From Chloroflexota bacterium (GTDB taxonomy: Bacteria; Chloroflexota; Dehalococcoidia; DSTF01; RBG-16-68-14): 19,912 nt of DNA. A program made the position numbers and the translations under genes. The stretch spans positions 1-19,912 of the forward strand of contig JADFNZ010000012.1 of NCBI GenBank assembly GCA_022563135.1, in the 5' to 3' direction. Numbering within the stretch: the first letter of the stretch is position 1; each line of letters begins with the position of its first letter. Positions 1 to 7,177 of this stretch are shown here, in pieces. The notes beneath the pieces are model-generated. The model was not told the origin of the DNA. It worked only from the letters and a program-made list of their open reading frames with translations, and did no database searches.

Positions 1-269
1 AGCACGGCGCCGAAGTCGGTCGCTCGATCCGTCGCCCGCGCGAGTGCGCCGTCGAGCAGGTCGAGGGCGCTCGCGCCCAGCATGACGAAGCCCGCCGGCA
101 AGAAGTCGCCGCGCGCCGCGAGCGCCCCCGCCCCGACGTTGCCGGCGAAGCCGAGGATCGAGACGTGGTTCGGCGTGAGCCCGGTGCGCGCGAGCACCGC
201 CACGATCGGATCGGTGACGCGCCGGGGAACGCGGTGGGGCAGCAGCGTGAACGGCCGGAAGCGCGACAT
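1..269 (-). CDS. CDP-alcohol phosphatidyltransferase, probable phosphatidylinositol(-phosphate) synthase (partial, C-terminus off window)
   Basis: Translating the minus strand from the ATG at 269 gives 89 full codons before the window edge. The protein carries the start of the CDP-alcohol phosphotransferase signature: DLLDGALAR (residues about 70-78), then G at about 87. This matches the D-x2-D-G-x2-A-R-x8-G part of the family motif. The preceding segment RTGLTPNHVSILG resembles the N-terminus of mycobacterial phosphatidylinositol-phosphate synthase as I recall it. The family joins an alcohol head group to CDP-diacylglycerol in the membrane. Inositol phosphate is the likely substrate because an inositol-3-phosphate synthase leads the same operon. 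The start lies 4 nt after the glycosyltransferase stop, so this is the last operon gene visible. Phosphatidylglycerophosphate synthase is the main alternative; the discriminating C-terminal half is missing. Confidence 0.82.
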   Translation of the reverse strand, partial: MSRFRPFTLLPHRVPRRVTDPIVAVLARTGLTPNHVSILGFAGNVGAGALAARGDFLPAGFVMLGASALDLLDGALARATDRATDFGAV

Positions 270-273
270 CGCC

Positions 274-1422
274 CTACCCGGCCGGTACCGACGCGCGCCG
301 CCGGCTCGCCAAGCTGCGTTCATGGAGGAGCCGTTCATAGTAGGAGAGCACCTGCTGGGAGACGCGTGGCCAGCTATACAGCTCCGCGTGGCGGCGCCCC
401 CGCTTCGCCATCCGCCGGCGGAGCGCCGGTTGGTCCAGGAGACGCAGCAGCACTTCAGCGAGCGGCTCGCTCTCCTCGGGAGCCACAAGCAGCCCCTCCA
501 CCTCGTGCGTCAGGACGCCGGCGTACCCTTCGATGTTCGTGGCCACGATCGGCAGACCCGCGGCCATCGCCTCCAGCAGCACGATGCCCTGGCTCTCGAA
601 GCCGGTCGCCGGCGCGCAGAAGACGTCCGCGCTGTGGTGATAGCGCGAAAGTTCGTCGTCGGGGATATCGCTCCGAAACTCGACGTCCCGCAGCCGCAGC
701 GAACGGGCGAGCCGCTGATAGCGGTCGAACTTGCCGGCGCCGACGACGATGAGGCGGGTCTCCGGGCGCTGCCGCTTCACCTGCGCGAACGCCGGGATGA
801 GGTAGTCGAGACCCTTGCGCTTCTCCGGGCGGCCGACGAAGAGGATGTTCAGCTTGCCGTCGCGAAACTCGGCTATCGGCTCGGCCGGCGCCGAGAAGCG
901 CTCGACGTCCACGCCGTTCGGGATGATATTGTAGTAGCCCGGAAAGTAGCGCTCCACGAAGTGGGACGTCGCCGGCGAGACGGCGATCTTGCCGTCCAGG
1001 CGGCGGAACCAGCGTCGCACGTGCCTCCGGCCCCACGAGTAGAGGAACTGGCGCTTCTCGCGGCTGGCGTGGAACGTTCCCACGTTCACCGCTTCCGAAT
1101 AGCGCAGGAAGTGGATCGGCAGCAGCGGCATCAGCGGCTCGTGCACGTGAACGACGTCAAACTGCTCCGCGGCGAGGATCCGGCGCACGCGCGGCGCGAG
1201 GGTGAGCGAGAGTGAGATGCGCGCGACCGACCCGCTGGCGGGCACACTCAGCGGCCGCTTTCCGACCGTGAGGACGCCCTCGTCGTTCACCGGGCGGGAC
1301 GAAGGCGCGATGATCCGCACGTCGTGGCCGCGCGCGACGAACTGGTCGCGCAGTTGGGCGCAGTGACTGTTCACGCCGCCAGGCACAGTCCAATCGTACG
1401 GCGAGACGAGAGCGATCTTCAT
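274..1422 (-). CDS. GT4 glycosyltransferase, PimA-like (phosphatidylinositol mannosyltransferase candidate)
   Basis: A 382-residue GT-B fold glycosyltransferase, full length for the family. The N-terminal acceptor domain has VPGGVNSH (residues 13-20), VVHVHEP (90-96) and GTFHAS (115-120). The C-terminal nucleotide-sugar domain has NGVD (169-172), GRPEKRKG (197-204) and the E-x7-E pair E276/E284 in the loop before EAMAAGLPIVATN. The GGV-x-SH motif and the domain order resemble mycobacterial PimA, which transfers mannose from GDP-mannose to phosphatidylinositol at the inner membrane face. The start was set at the ATG at 1422 because it forms an ATGA overlap with the upstream PHP gene, suggesting coupled translation. 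The open frame continues upstream to 2013, but only inside the PHP gene and with low-complexity sequence. Acceptor specificity is inferred from the operon; other GT4 lipid glycosyltransferases are possible. Confidence 0.88.
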   Translation of the reverse strand: MKIALVSPYDWTVPGGVNSHCAQLRDQFVARGHDVRIIAPSSRPVNDEGVLTVGKRPLSVPASGSVARISLSLTLAPRVRRILAAEQFDVVHVHEPLMPLLPIHFLRYSEAVNVGTFHASREKRQFLYSWGRRHVRRWFRRLDGKIAVSPATSHFVERYFPGYYNIIPNGVDVERFSAPAEPIAEFRDGKLNILFVGRPEKRKGLDYLIPAFAQVKRQRPETRLIVVGAGKFDRYQRLARSLRLRDVEFRSDIPDDELSRYHHSADVFCAPATGFESQGIVLLEAMAAGLPIVATNIEGYAGVLTHEVEGLLVAPEESEPLAEVLLRLLDQPALRRRMAKRGRRHAELYSWPRVSQQVLSYYERLLHERSLASRRRASVPAG

Positions 1423-2168
1423 GATCGCACCCGGCGAAAGAAGCTGCTGATGGTGGGCAGCCAGCCCATCTTGCGCGGCGTCACGCGGATGCCGCGCCAC
1501 TGCTGCTGGATCACCCGTCGCAGCCCCAGCTCCCGAAGCGACGGATAGCGGCCATCCTCGGCACGAGTCTTTCCGGACTCGATCGCCGTTCGCAGCTCGC
1601 CAGCCGTCGTACCCTCGAACACGGTGCGGGCGGAGCCAATCGCCTCGAGGAAGTGGGCGTCGCTGCCGCCTAGCTCCGGCAGGTGGTAGCGCTCGCGGTT
1701 GAGTCGTCGCGCCTTCTTGCGCGTGACGCGCGCCGCTAGGCTCTGGCCGAACTCCATCCCGTCGAACGGCACGCTGCCGTCGCCGTCGCGCAGGATCCGT
1801 TCGATGGTGCGCTGCCCTACGCTCCGGGTTAGCCAGCTCATCGGGTGTGGGATGACGCACAGCCCGCCCTGCCGATGCACCGCCTCCAGCGTCGACTCGA
1901 GCGGCTTCAGGCTGGCGACCGGCTCCTCGATGAAGAGGGCCAGCAGGTGGCCTTCCAGCGTCGTTACCTCCTCCGCGAGAATCACCTCGAACCGGTAGCG
2001 GCCCCGCGACCACGCCTCGCGCGCGGCCATGGCCGCGCCCAGATCGTCGTGCTCGGCGATGGCGATGAGCGAGAGGTCCGTCTGCTCTTCAACGTACGCG
2101 AGGAGCTCCGGGATCTCGGCCATGCCGTCTCCCAGGGCCGTGTGGATGTGCAGATCAGCGGTACCCAC
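1419..2168 (-). CDS. PHP-domain metal-dependent phosphoesterase
   Basis: A 249-residue protein starting at GTG 2168. It has the metal-binding motifs of the PHP superfamily in order: DLHIHT (5-10), EHDD (39-42), EE (66-67) with GH (73-74), PHP (107-109) and GSDAH (168-172). PHP enzymes use two or three metal ions to hydrolyse phosphoesters; known members act on histidinol phosphate, nucleotides or DNA ends. The closest general type is the YciV/TrpH-like single-domain PHP protein. No signal peptide or membrane segment is apparent. It sits between the second acyltransferase (12 nt gap) and the PimA-like gene (4-bp overlap), inside an inositol-lipid operon. A role as phosphatidylinositol-phosphate or inositol-phosphate phosphatase is therefore attractive, but it is inferred from context only. 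Confidence 0.88.
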   Translation of the reverse strand: MGTADLHIHTALGDGMAEIPELLAYVEEQTDLSLIAIAEHDDLGAAMAAREAWSRGRYRFEVILAEEVTTLEGHLLALFIEEPVASLKPLESTLEAVHRQGGLCVIPHPMSWLTRSVGQRTIERILRDGDGSVPFDGMEFGQSLAARVTRKKARRLNRERYHLPELGGSDAHFLEAIGSARTVFEGTTAGELRTAIESGKTRAEDGRYPSLRELGLRRVIQQQWRGIRVTPRKMGWLPTISSFFRRVRS

Positions 2169-2180
2169 GGTTGCTCGGCC

Positions 2181-3083
2181 CTAGTGTACCGCACCTGGCC
2201 GCGCGGACGGCGCAGCGTGCGCTTCCCAGATCGCCTCCAGCACCGCCCACTGGCCCGGGTCGGAGCGGATCTGCTCCGCCAGAAGCGCCAGCACGCGTTC
2301 AGCGTTTGCCTTCAGGTCGGCCTCGCGGTCTCCCGTGCGGATCAGCTCCAGCGGCGGGCCGATGCGGACGCGAAGGCGATAGCCCGGGGTGCGCCAGGAC
2401 CTGGCGAGGATGAGGTCTGCGCCCGTCCGGAGGGCGAGATCGATTCCGCCCAGCGGGATACGCGCCTCCGCTCCGCAGAACTGCATCGGCGTACCAGTCC
2501 CGCCGACGTCGCGGTCGATGAGTATCGCTACCAGTCCGCCGCTTCTGATGTGCCGGAGCACCTCCTTAATGCCGCCGACCGTCGAGGTGCGGTACTTGTG
2601 GCCGTGCTGCGAGCGGAGTTGGTTCGTGAAATCGGAGAGCGCCTGCGGCTCCAGGGGCTCGGTCAGGACCATGACGAAGACGCCGTAGGCCGCGATCCCC
2701 TGGACGGCCATCTCCGGACTGCCAAAGTGGGCACCGACGACGATACCGCCTCGGCCAGAATCACGGGCGTCCTTCAGGTACTCTACTCCCTTAATGTCCA
2801 GCTTCTCCTTGGCGTAACGTTGCAGATCTATGTAGGGGTTGTGGAACAGATCCGCGTAGTAGCGCGTCACGTTGCGGAAGACCTCACGCGTGGCCCGCCG
2901 CACCTCTTGTTCGGTCGCTTCTGCGCCCATCACCTGGCGCATGTTCGCGGTCACCGCTCGCCGCGCGGCAGGCCGGGCGAGATAGGAAGCGTTGCCGACG
3001 ACCCGCGCGATGCCGTAGAGGATAGGGATGGGCAGCCGGCCCAGCAGCAGGTAGGCGAGGCGGAGGGCGTAGTACTTCCACAT
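2181..3083 (-). CDS. LpxL/HtrB/PatA-like lysophospholipid-type acyltransferase (second of tandem pair)
   Basis: A 300-residue membrane-associated acyltransferase of the bacterial lipid A / PIM acyltransferase superfamily. A hydrophobic N-terminus (about residues 5-35) precedes the catalytic H-x4-E motif HFGSPE (H119, E124). Further conserved blocks are VAILIDRDVGG and IPLGGIDLALRTGA. The family normally has H-x4-D or H-x4-E, so the centre looks intact. The gene starts at ATG 3083, 12 nt after the stop of its paralogue, without a clear Shine-Dalgarno sequence, and ends 12 nt before the PHP gene. Next to a PimA-like gene, the best analogue is mycobacterial PatA, which acylates the mannose of phosphatidylinositol mannoside. 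Substrate and acyl donor cannot be told from sequence. Confidence 0.87.
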   Translation of the reverse strand: MWKYYALRLAYLLLGRLPIPILYGIARVVGNASYLARPAARRAVTANMRQVMGAEATEQEVRRATREVFRNVTRYYADLFHNPYIDLQRYAKEKLDIKGVEYLKDARDSGRGGIVVGAHFGSPEMAVQGIAAYGVFVMVLTEPLEPQALSDFTNQLRSQHGHKYRTSTVGGIKEVLRHIRSGGLVAILIDRDVGGTGTPMQFCGAEARIPLGGIDLALRTGADLILARSWRTPGYRLRVRIGPPLELIRTGDREADLKANAERVLALLAEQIRSDPGQWAVLEAIWEAHAAPSARPGAVH

Positions 3084-3095
3084 GACGGCTCGCGA

Positions 3096-3995
3096 CTACG
3101 CCAGCGCAGCCTCCTCCGCACGCTCCGCCGCTTCGGGCCACGCCGGATGGAAGATATACCACTGCTCCGGATGTTCTCGAATGAACGGCTCCAGCGCCCG
3201 CACGATGAGCTGCGTCAGCGCTCGCACGTCATGCTCCTCATCGCCCGTCGGCTCGAATCGCGCGCCGCGGACGTCCACGTGGGGCCGGATCAGCGTATCG
3301 CGTTCGGGCCCGCGCACGACCATCGCCGGCACCACGCGTGCGCCGGTGCGCAGCGCGATGCGCGCGGGCACGGAGGAGAACTGCGCCGGCGCCCCGAGGA
3401 AGTCGACGGTGATCTCCTCGCCGGGCCTGGGCGTGTCGATCAGCATCGCCAGCATCTCGCCGCGCTTCAGCGCGCGAAACACGCTGGGCCCCACGCGCTC
3501 CATCGGGATCACTTTCATCCCCAGCCGTTCGCGTGAGCCGTGGACGAGTTCGTCCATCTTCGCATAGCCATAGCTGTCCGCGATGGCGTTGATCGGATAG
3601 CCGTAGGTCGCCAGGGAGGCCGCTCCCAGGTCCCAACTGCCGAAGTGCATGGTGACGATGAGCACGCCCCGGCCGGAGTCTGCGACCTCGTCCAGCTCCG
3701 TCCAGTTGGAGAAGACCAGGCGACGCCGCACCTCCTCGCGGGTGATGACAGGAAAGTGAATGAAGTCGACCACAAACTTGGCGAAGCTGCGAAAGGCCCG
3801 GCGGGCGACGGCGTCCACCGCCCGCCGATCGTTCGTCTCCAGCACGCGCGCGAAATTCTCGTTGAGCGCCCGTCGCTGCCGGCGGAAGAAGTAGTAGCAA
3901 ACCTCCGCCACCGCGGCGGCTACGCGGTAGCCGAGCCAGAGAGGGAGCGGACGCATCACCAGAATGGTGAGGCGGAAGAGCCAGTAGACGACCAC
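3096..3995 (-). CDS. LpxL/HtrB/PatA-like lysophospholipid-type acyltransferase (first of tandem pair)
   Basis: A 299-residue acyltransferase of the same superfamily as its downstream neighbour, but clearly diverged. It has a hydrophobic N-terminus (about residues 4-36), the catalytic HFGSWD box (H117, D122), and a conserved LAMLIDTPRPGE plus SVPARIALRTGA region. It starts with GTG at 3995, directly abutting the TAA of the inositol-3-phosphate synthase (TAAGTG), with an AGGCGGA Shine-Dalgarno candidate just upstream. Translation is probably coupled. The H-x4-D here versus H-x4-E in the neighbour, with low overall similarity, suggests different acceptors rather than a recent duplication. Inositol or mannose acylation is an inference from context. 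Confidence 0.87.
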   Translation of the reverse strand: MVVYWLFRLTILVMRPLPLWLGYRVAAAVAEVCYYFFRRQRRALNENFARVLETNDRRAVDAVARRAFRSFAKFVVDFIHFPVITREEVRRRLVFSNWTELDEVADSGRGVLIVTMHFGSWDLGAASLATYGYPINAIADSYGYAKMDELVHGSRERLGMKVIPMERVGPSVFRALKRGEMLAMLIDTPRPGEEITVDFLGAPAQFSSVPARIALRTGARVVPAMVVRGPERDTLIRPHVDVRGARFEPTGDEEHDVRALTQLIVRALEPFIREHPEQWYIFHPAWPEAAERAEEAALA

Positions 3996-5330
3996 TTATC
4001 CGCCTGTAACGAACGCCTCCACCATCTGCCGCGCTTCGTCGTCCCGGTACTGCGTCGGCGGCGACTTCATGAAGTACGCGGCGGGGCCGGTGAGAGCGCC
4101 GGATATGCCCCGATCAAGTGCCAGCTTGCAGCAGCGGATCGCGTCGATCACCACGCCGGCCGAGTTCGGGCTGTCCCACACCTCCAGCTTGAGCTCCACG
4201 TTGAGGGGCACGTTCCCGAAGGTTGTGCCCTCCATGCGAATGTAGGCCCACTTGCGGTCTGACAGCCAGGGCACGTAATCGCTTGGCCCCACGTGGATGT
4301 CGCCCTCGGGCATCTCGTAGTTGAGCTCGGAGGCGACGGCGTTCGTCTTGGAGATCTTCTTCGAGATCAGACGCTCGCGCTCCAGCATGTTGAGGAAGTC
4401 CGTGTTGCCACCGAAGTTGAGCTGGTACGTGCGGTCCAGCCGCACGCCCCGGTCCCGGAAAAGCCTCGTTAGGATACGATGGATGATCGTCGAGCCGACC
4501 TGCGACTTGATGTCATCGCCGACGATCGGCAGGTTGCGGTCCTCGAAGCGCTGCTGCCAGTACGGCTCGCGCGCAATGAAGACCGGGATGCAGTTGATGA
4601 AGGAGCAGCCGGCCGCCAGCACCTGCTCCACGTACCACTTCGTCGCCTCTTCCGACCCCACCGGCAGGTAGTTGATCACCACGTGGGTCTCAGTCTCCCG
4701 CAGGATGCGGACGATGTCTTTCGTGGGGCCGGGGGCCTTGTGGATCACCTCCTTGAGGTACTTGCCGAGGCCATCATGGGTCATGCCGCGGCTAACGCGG
4801 ACGCCCGTCTGCGGCACCTCTGAGAACTGGAACGTGTTGTTCGGCGGGACAAAGATCGCCTCCGCGATGTCCTTACCCACCTTGTTGACATCGATGTCGA
4901 AGGCGGCGACGAAGTTCACATCGCGAATGTGGTACCCGCCAAGGTCGACGTGCATCAGGCCGGGGATATCCTCATCCTCTTTGGCGTCGCGATAGAAATA
5001 CACGCCCTGCACGAGCGACGAGGCGCAGTTGCCCAGACCGATGATAGCGACGTTGATGGGACCTTGGCTCTTCTTCTTCGCCATGTTCACCTCCTGCTTG
5101 CCTCGCTCCGCCGTCTCACCGGTCTGGACCGGGAACAGCTCCTCTGCCGACAGCGCCAGCGCCTCGCTGACGGACCGCTTGAACCGCGCACTAGGCCTGA
5201 CGGCGCCGGACTTGATCTTTGACACGTACGCTTCGCTAAAGCGTTGTCCCCGCTTGCGGAGCTGCGCCAGAAGCCAGCGCTGCGTGTGGCCACGCTGCTC
5301 CAGAATCTCAAACAGTCTGAACGCCGGCAT
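3996..5330 (-). CDS. ino1: XRE-type HTH domain fused in frame to inositol-3-phosphate synthase (likely dual start)
   Basis: One uninterrupted 444-codon frame. Residues 83-444 form a complete actinobacterial-type myo-inositol-3-phosphate synthase of 362 residues, close to the usual length. It shows the NAD-binding [41 protein letters not shown] and [14 protein letters not shown]. The enzyme converts glucose-6-phosphate to inositol-3-phosphate, the first step of inositol lipid synthesis. Residues 1-82 hold a Cro/XRE-like helix-turn-helix ([20 protein letters not shown] around 31-50). No stop separates the two parts. However, the enzyme's own ATG at 5084 has a near-perfect Shine-Dalgarno sequence, so a short enzyme and a long HTH-enzyme form may both be made. 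An in-frame TGA upstream of 5330 rules out a longer start, since no start codon lies between them. The gene leads the operon. A lost stop codon or an assembly error is the alternative to a true fusion. Confidence 0.9.
   Translation of the reverse strand: MPAFRLFEILEQRGHTQRWLLAQLRKRGQRFSEAYVSKIKSGAVRPSARFKRSVSEALALSAEELFPVQTGETAERGKQEVNMAKKKSQGPINVAIIGLGNCASSLVQGVYFYRDAKEDEDIPGLMHVDLGGYHIRDVNFVAAFDIDVNKVGKDIAEAIFVPPNNTFQFSEVPQTGVRVSRGMTHDGLGKYLKEVIHKAPGPTKDIVRILRETETHVVINYLPVGSEEATKWYVEQVLAAGCSFINCIPVFIAREPYWQQRFEDRNLPIVGDDIKSQVGSTIIHRILTRLFRDRGVRLDRTYQLNFGGNTDFLNMLERERLISKKISKTNAVASELNYEMPEGDIHVGPSDYVPWLSDRKWAYIRMEGTTFGNVPLNVELKLEVWDSPNSAGVVIDAIRCCKLALDRGISGALTGPAAYFMKSPPTQYRDDEARQMVEAFVTGG
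5082..5095 (-). promoter_or_regulatory. Strong internal ribosome binding site for the short inositol-3-phosphate synthase
   Basis: On the minus strand AGGAGGTG (5095-5088) is followed by AAC (with the last TG of the motif, five bases after GGAGG) and then ATG (5084-5082). This is close to an ideal Shine-Dalgarno sequence, much stronger than the weak GGGGTGG before the HTH start at 5330. It lies inside the long open frame and is the best evidence that the enzyme is also, or mainly, translated without the HTH segment. Confidence 0.8.
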
Positions 5331-5405
5331 CGCACGCCACCCCGCTTCCCATGTTCCAGCCCCGCGGCCAGTACCCTTCTTCGGTCAAGTTTTCTTTCCG
5401 AAGAG

Positions 5406-5434
5406 AGTGTACACGGCACCATCCACGCCGTCAA
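5406..5434 (-). promoter_or_regulatory. Sigma70-type promoter of the inositol-lipid operon
   Basis: On the minus strand a -35 TTGACG (5434-5429) and a -10 TACACT (5411-5406) are separated by exactly 17 bp. Transcription would begin near 5399, leaving a leader of about 70 nt before the HTH start. The promoter faces the first gene of the operon and no closer candidate is visible. Confidence 0.7.
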
Positions 5435-5510
5435 GGAGTTAAGATTTCTTTACTTTATGAGAGGTTTGGCGCGCCGTGTCCGGCCCGCTGAACTGCGAAC
5501 TTGTGAATGT

Positions 5511-5540
5511 AAGAAAGGGGGGCGGCTCGCACCGCCCCCT
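5511..5540 (-). terminator. Rho-independent terminator after the zinc-ribbon gene
   Basis: Reading the minus strand, AGGGGGCGG pairs with CCGCCCCCCT around a 6-nt loop (one extra C bulges), followed by TTTCTTAC. The GC stem plus T-rich tail lies 31 nt beyond the stop of the small zinc-ribbon gene and should insulate it from the inositol-lipid operon promoter downstream. Confidence 0.8.
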
Positions 5541-5571
5541 AAGGTCAGATGGAAATTGGCCGGACCGGCTC

Positions 5572-5715
5572 TTAGCTACTCTTGCCGATGCGGTACATCT
5601 GCGTCCCGCATTGCGGGCACTTGCCGCGCGTGGCAGGCTTGCCATTCTTCATGGTGACCTGCTCGGCATTCTGCATCTCCCGCTTGTCCCGGCACTTCAG
5701 GCAGTAGGCTTGCAT
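5572..5715 (-). CDS. Small zinc-ribbon protein, DUF5679 family
   Basis: A 47-residue protein read from ATG 5715 to TAA 5572. Two CxxC knuckles (C5-L-K-C8 and C33-P-Q-C36) flank a basic middle with NGKPATRGK, the layout of a single treble-clef or ribbon zinc site. The sequence matches what I remember of DUF5679 proteins, which are frequent in Chloroflexota and have no known function. A good GGAGGTG Shine-Dalgarno sequence sits 7 nt before the ATG. The gene is monocistronic: a strong promoter lies about 120 nt upstream and a terminator follows. The 120-nt leader shows no recognisable RNA element. Its small size, zinc site and strong signals would fit a ribosome- or nucleic-acid-associated accessory protein, but that is a guess. 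Confidence 0.9.
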   Translation of the reverse strand: MQAYCLKCRDKREMQNAEQVTMKNGKPATRGKCPQCGTQMYRIGKSS

Positions 5716-5837
5716 CTCGTGGCACCTCCGTTCCTTGCCTTGCTGTGTGGCGCGCTCCTCACGCTGTCCTACCAGGGAACCCCGCCAACTCGCGACTCGT
5801 ATCCGATGTAGCCACGGCCGGTGTAGATTCGTAGCTT

Positions 5838-5865
5838 ATCATAGCCATTTTCTGCTTCGTGTCAA
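5838..5865 (-). promoter_or_regulatory. Strong sigma70-type promoter of the zinc-ribbon gene
   Basis: On the minus strand TTGACA (5865-5860), a 16-bp spacer and TATGAT (5843-5838) make a near-consensus promoter. It lies just after the end of truB and points to the small zinc-ribbon gene, giving a leader of roughly 115 nt. It is among the best promoter matches in the window. Confidence 0.75.
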
Positions 5866-5896
5866 GCGATTCTGAATAGGAATTGCGCATGATGTT

Positions 5897-6799
5897 TTAC
5901 AGCGGGGCGAAGACTTTCTCCGGGCGCCAGCAGTCATCGCCCTGATAACGCAGGATGGCGAGCAGCTCTCCCTCCAGAGAATACGCCCGACAGCGGGTGT
6001 CCGGAGAGAGCGCTCGAAGCGCCGGTTCGAGCGCGAACGCCCTGCCGCATCGCACGTCCAGCGTGCGCTCCTTGCCCAGCAGAACCGCGTACCACGACTC
6101 CAGCACCCGGTCGGCGGCCAGCAGATGCTCCTCCCATTCGCCCCGCTCCGCCGATTCCTCAAGCTGGGCGATCCCCACCGCGTCGCGCAGGCTGAAGGGG
6201 CCGCTGCGAAGGCGCGTGAGCCGGACGAGATGGCCCCCGCAGCCCAGCAGCCGGCCGAGGTCGTCGGCCAGCGTGCGCACGTAGGCGCCGCGCCCGCACT
6301 CAAGCTCGATCTCGACATCCGTTCCGGCAACGCCCAGGAGCTCCAGCCGGTGGATGGTGACCGTACGCGCCTCGCGGGGAACGGTCTTGCCCGCGCGCGC
6401 GTAGCTATACAGCGGCCTCCCTTCGTGCTTCAGCGCGCTGTACATGGGCGGTAGCTGCTGGATCTCGCCGACGAAGGTGCGCAGCGCGTTACGTAGCGCC
6501 TGTTCCGTCACGCCGGACGGGTCGCCGGAAGAGACGACGGCGCCTTCGCTGTCGTACGTGTCGGTCGCTGCGCCAAGACGGACGGTGGCGCGGTAGCTCT
6601 TCGGCGCGTCGACGATGTATTCGACGAGGCGGGTCGCGCTGCCCAGCAAGATGGGAAGCACGCCATCCGCGATCGGATCGAGCGTGCCGGCGTGCCCTAC
6701 GCGCCGGACGCCGCTCAGCCGGCGCACGAGCGAGACGACGGAAAAGGAGGTCACCCCCGCGGGCTTGTTGACGTTGATCACCCCGGCCGCAGGCTTCAC
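5897..6799 (-). CDS. truB: tRNA pseudouridine(55) synthase TruB
   Basis: A 300-residue protein of normal family length that makes pseudouridine 55 in the T-loop of tRNAs. The N-terminal catalytic domain has INVNKPAGVTS (8-18) and the motif GHAGTLDPIADGVLP with the catalytic aspartate at D41. Downstream are KSYRATVRLGAATDTYDSEG, PPMYSALKHEGRPLYSYAR and CGRGAYVRTLADDLG, all TruB hallmarks. The C-terminal about 70 residues have the size of a PUA-like domain. It starts with GTG at 6799, whose first base is shared with the last base of the rbfA stop (TAGTG). It is the last gene of the nusA operon here, as in many bacteria. Confidence 0.97.
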   Translation of the reverse strand: MKPAAGVINVNKPAGVTSFSVVSLVRRLSGVRRVGHAGTLDPIADGVLPILLGSATRLVEYIVDAPKSYRATVRLGAATDTYDSEGAVVSSGDPSGVTEQALRNALRTFVGEIQQLPPMYSALKHEGRPLYSYARAGKTVPREARTVTIHRLELLGVAGTDVEIELECGRGAYVRTLADDLGRLLGCGGHLVRLTRLRSGPFSLRDAVGIAQLEESAERGEWEEHLLAADRVLESWYAVLLGKERTLDVRCGRAFALEPALRALSPDTRCRAYSLEGELLAILRYQGDDCWRPEKVFAPL

Positions 6800-7152
6800 T
6801 ACTGTGCGTGGCCTTCCGCTGCCTCCTCGAGCAGCGAGAGGATGCGCGCCCCCTGCGCCAGCGAGTCGTCCTTGATGAAGGTCAGCTCTGGGACGCGCCT
6901 CATCGTCAGGCGGCTGCGGAGCTCGCGATGGAGGAAGCGGCTGGCAGCGCTGAGCGCCTGGAGCGTGGCGGCCTTCTCCTCGTCGCTGCCGAGCACGCTG
7001 ACGAAGACCTTCGCCCTCCGAAGGTCAGGAGAGACGTCTACCTCGGTGATCGTGACGATGCCGCTAATGCGAGGGTCCTTCACCTCGCGGCGCAGCAGCT
7101 CGCTGATGACCTGCTGCAGGAGGCCGTTGACTCGCTCCGTTCTTCGCGTCAT
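6799..7152 (-). CDS. rbfA: 30S ribosome-binding factor RbfA
   Basis: A 117-residue protein of usual RbfA size, a KH-like cold-shock factor that helps 16S rRNA 5' processing and late 30S assembly. It begins RTERVNGLLQQVISELLRRE and contains VKDPRISGIVTITEVDVSPD and the AKVFVSVLG strand, all typical. The ATG at 7152 was chosen because family homology starts there and GGAG lies 8 nt upstream. The frame is open to 7215, but the extra residues are not RbfA-like and would overlap infB. It sits 25 nt after infB and overlaps truB by one base, so translation is likely coupled. Confidence 0.95.
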   Translation of the reverse strand: MTRRTERVNGLLQQVISELLRREVKDPRISGIVTITEVDVSPDLRRAKVFVSVLGSDEEKAATLQALSAASRFLHRELRSRLTMRRVPELTFIKDDSLAQGARILSLLEEAAEGHAQ

Positions 7153-7177
7153 GGCGGGGCTCCGAAGAGAAGGGGGG

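Noticed and set aside
1423..2013. N-terminal extension of the PimA-like protein
   Set aside because: The extension lies entirely inside the PHP gene, is Arg/Gly-rich, and the true start has the GT4 N-terminal motif and an ATGA overlap.
5716..5837. tRNA or known riboswitch in the zinc-ribbon gene leader
   Set aside because: No cloverleaf, T-loop consensus or recognisable aptamer could be found; an 18-codon GTG frame there lacks a ribosome site.
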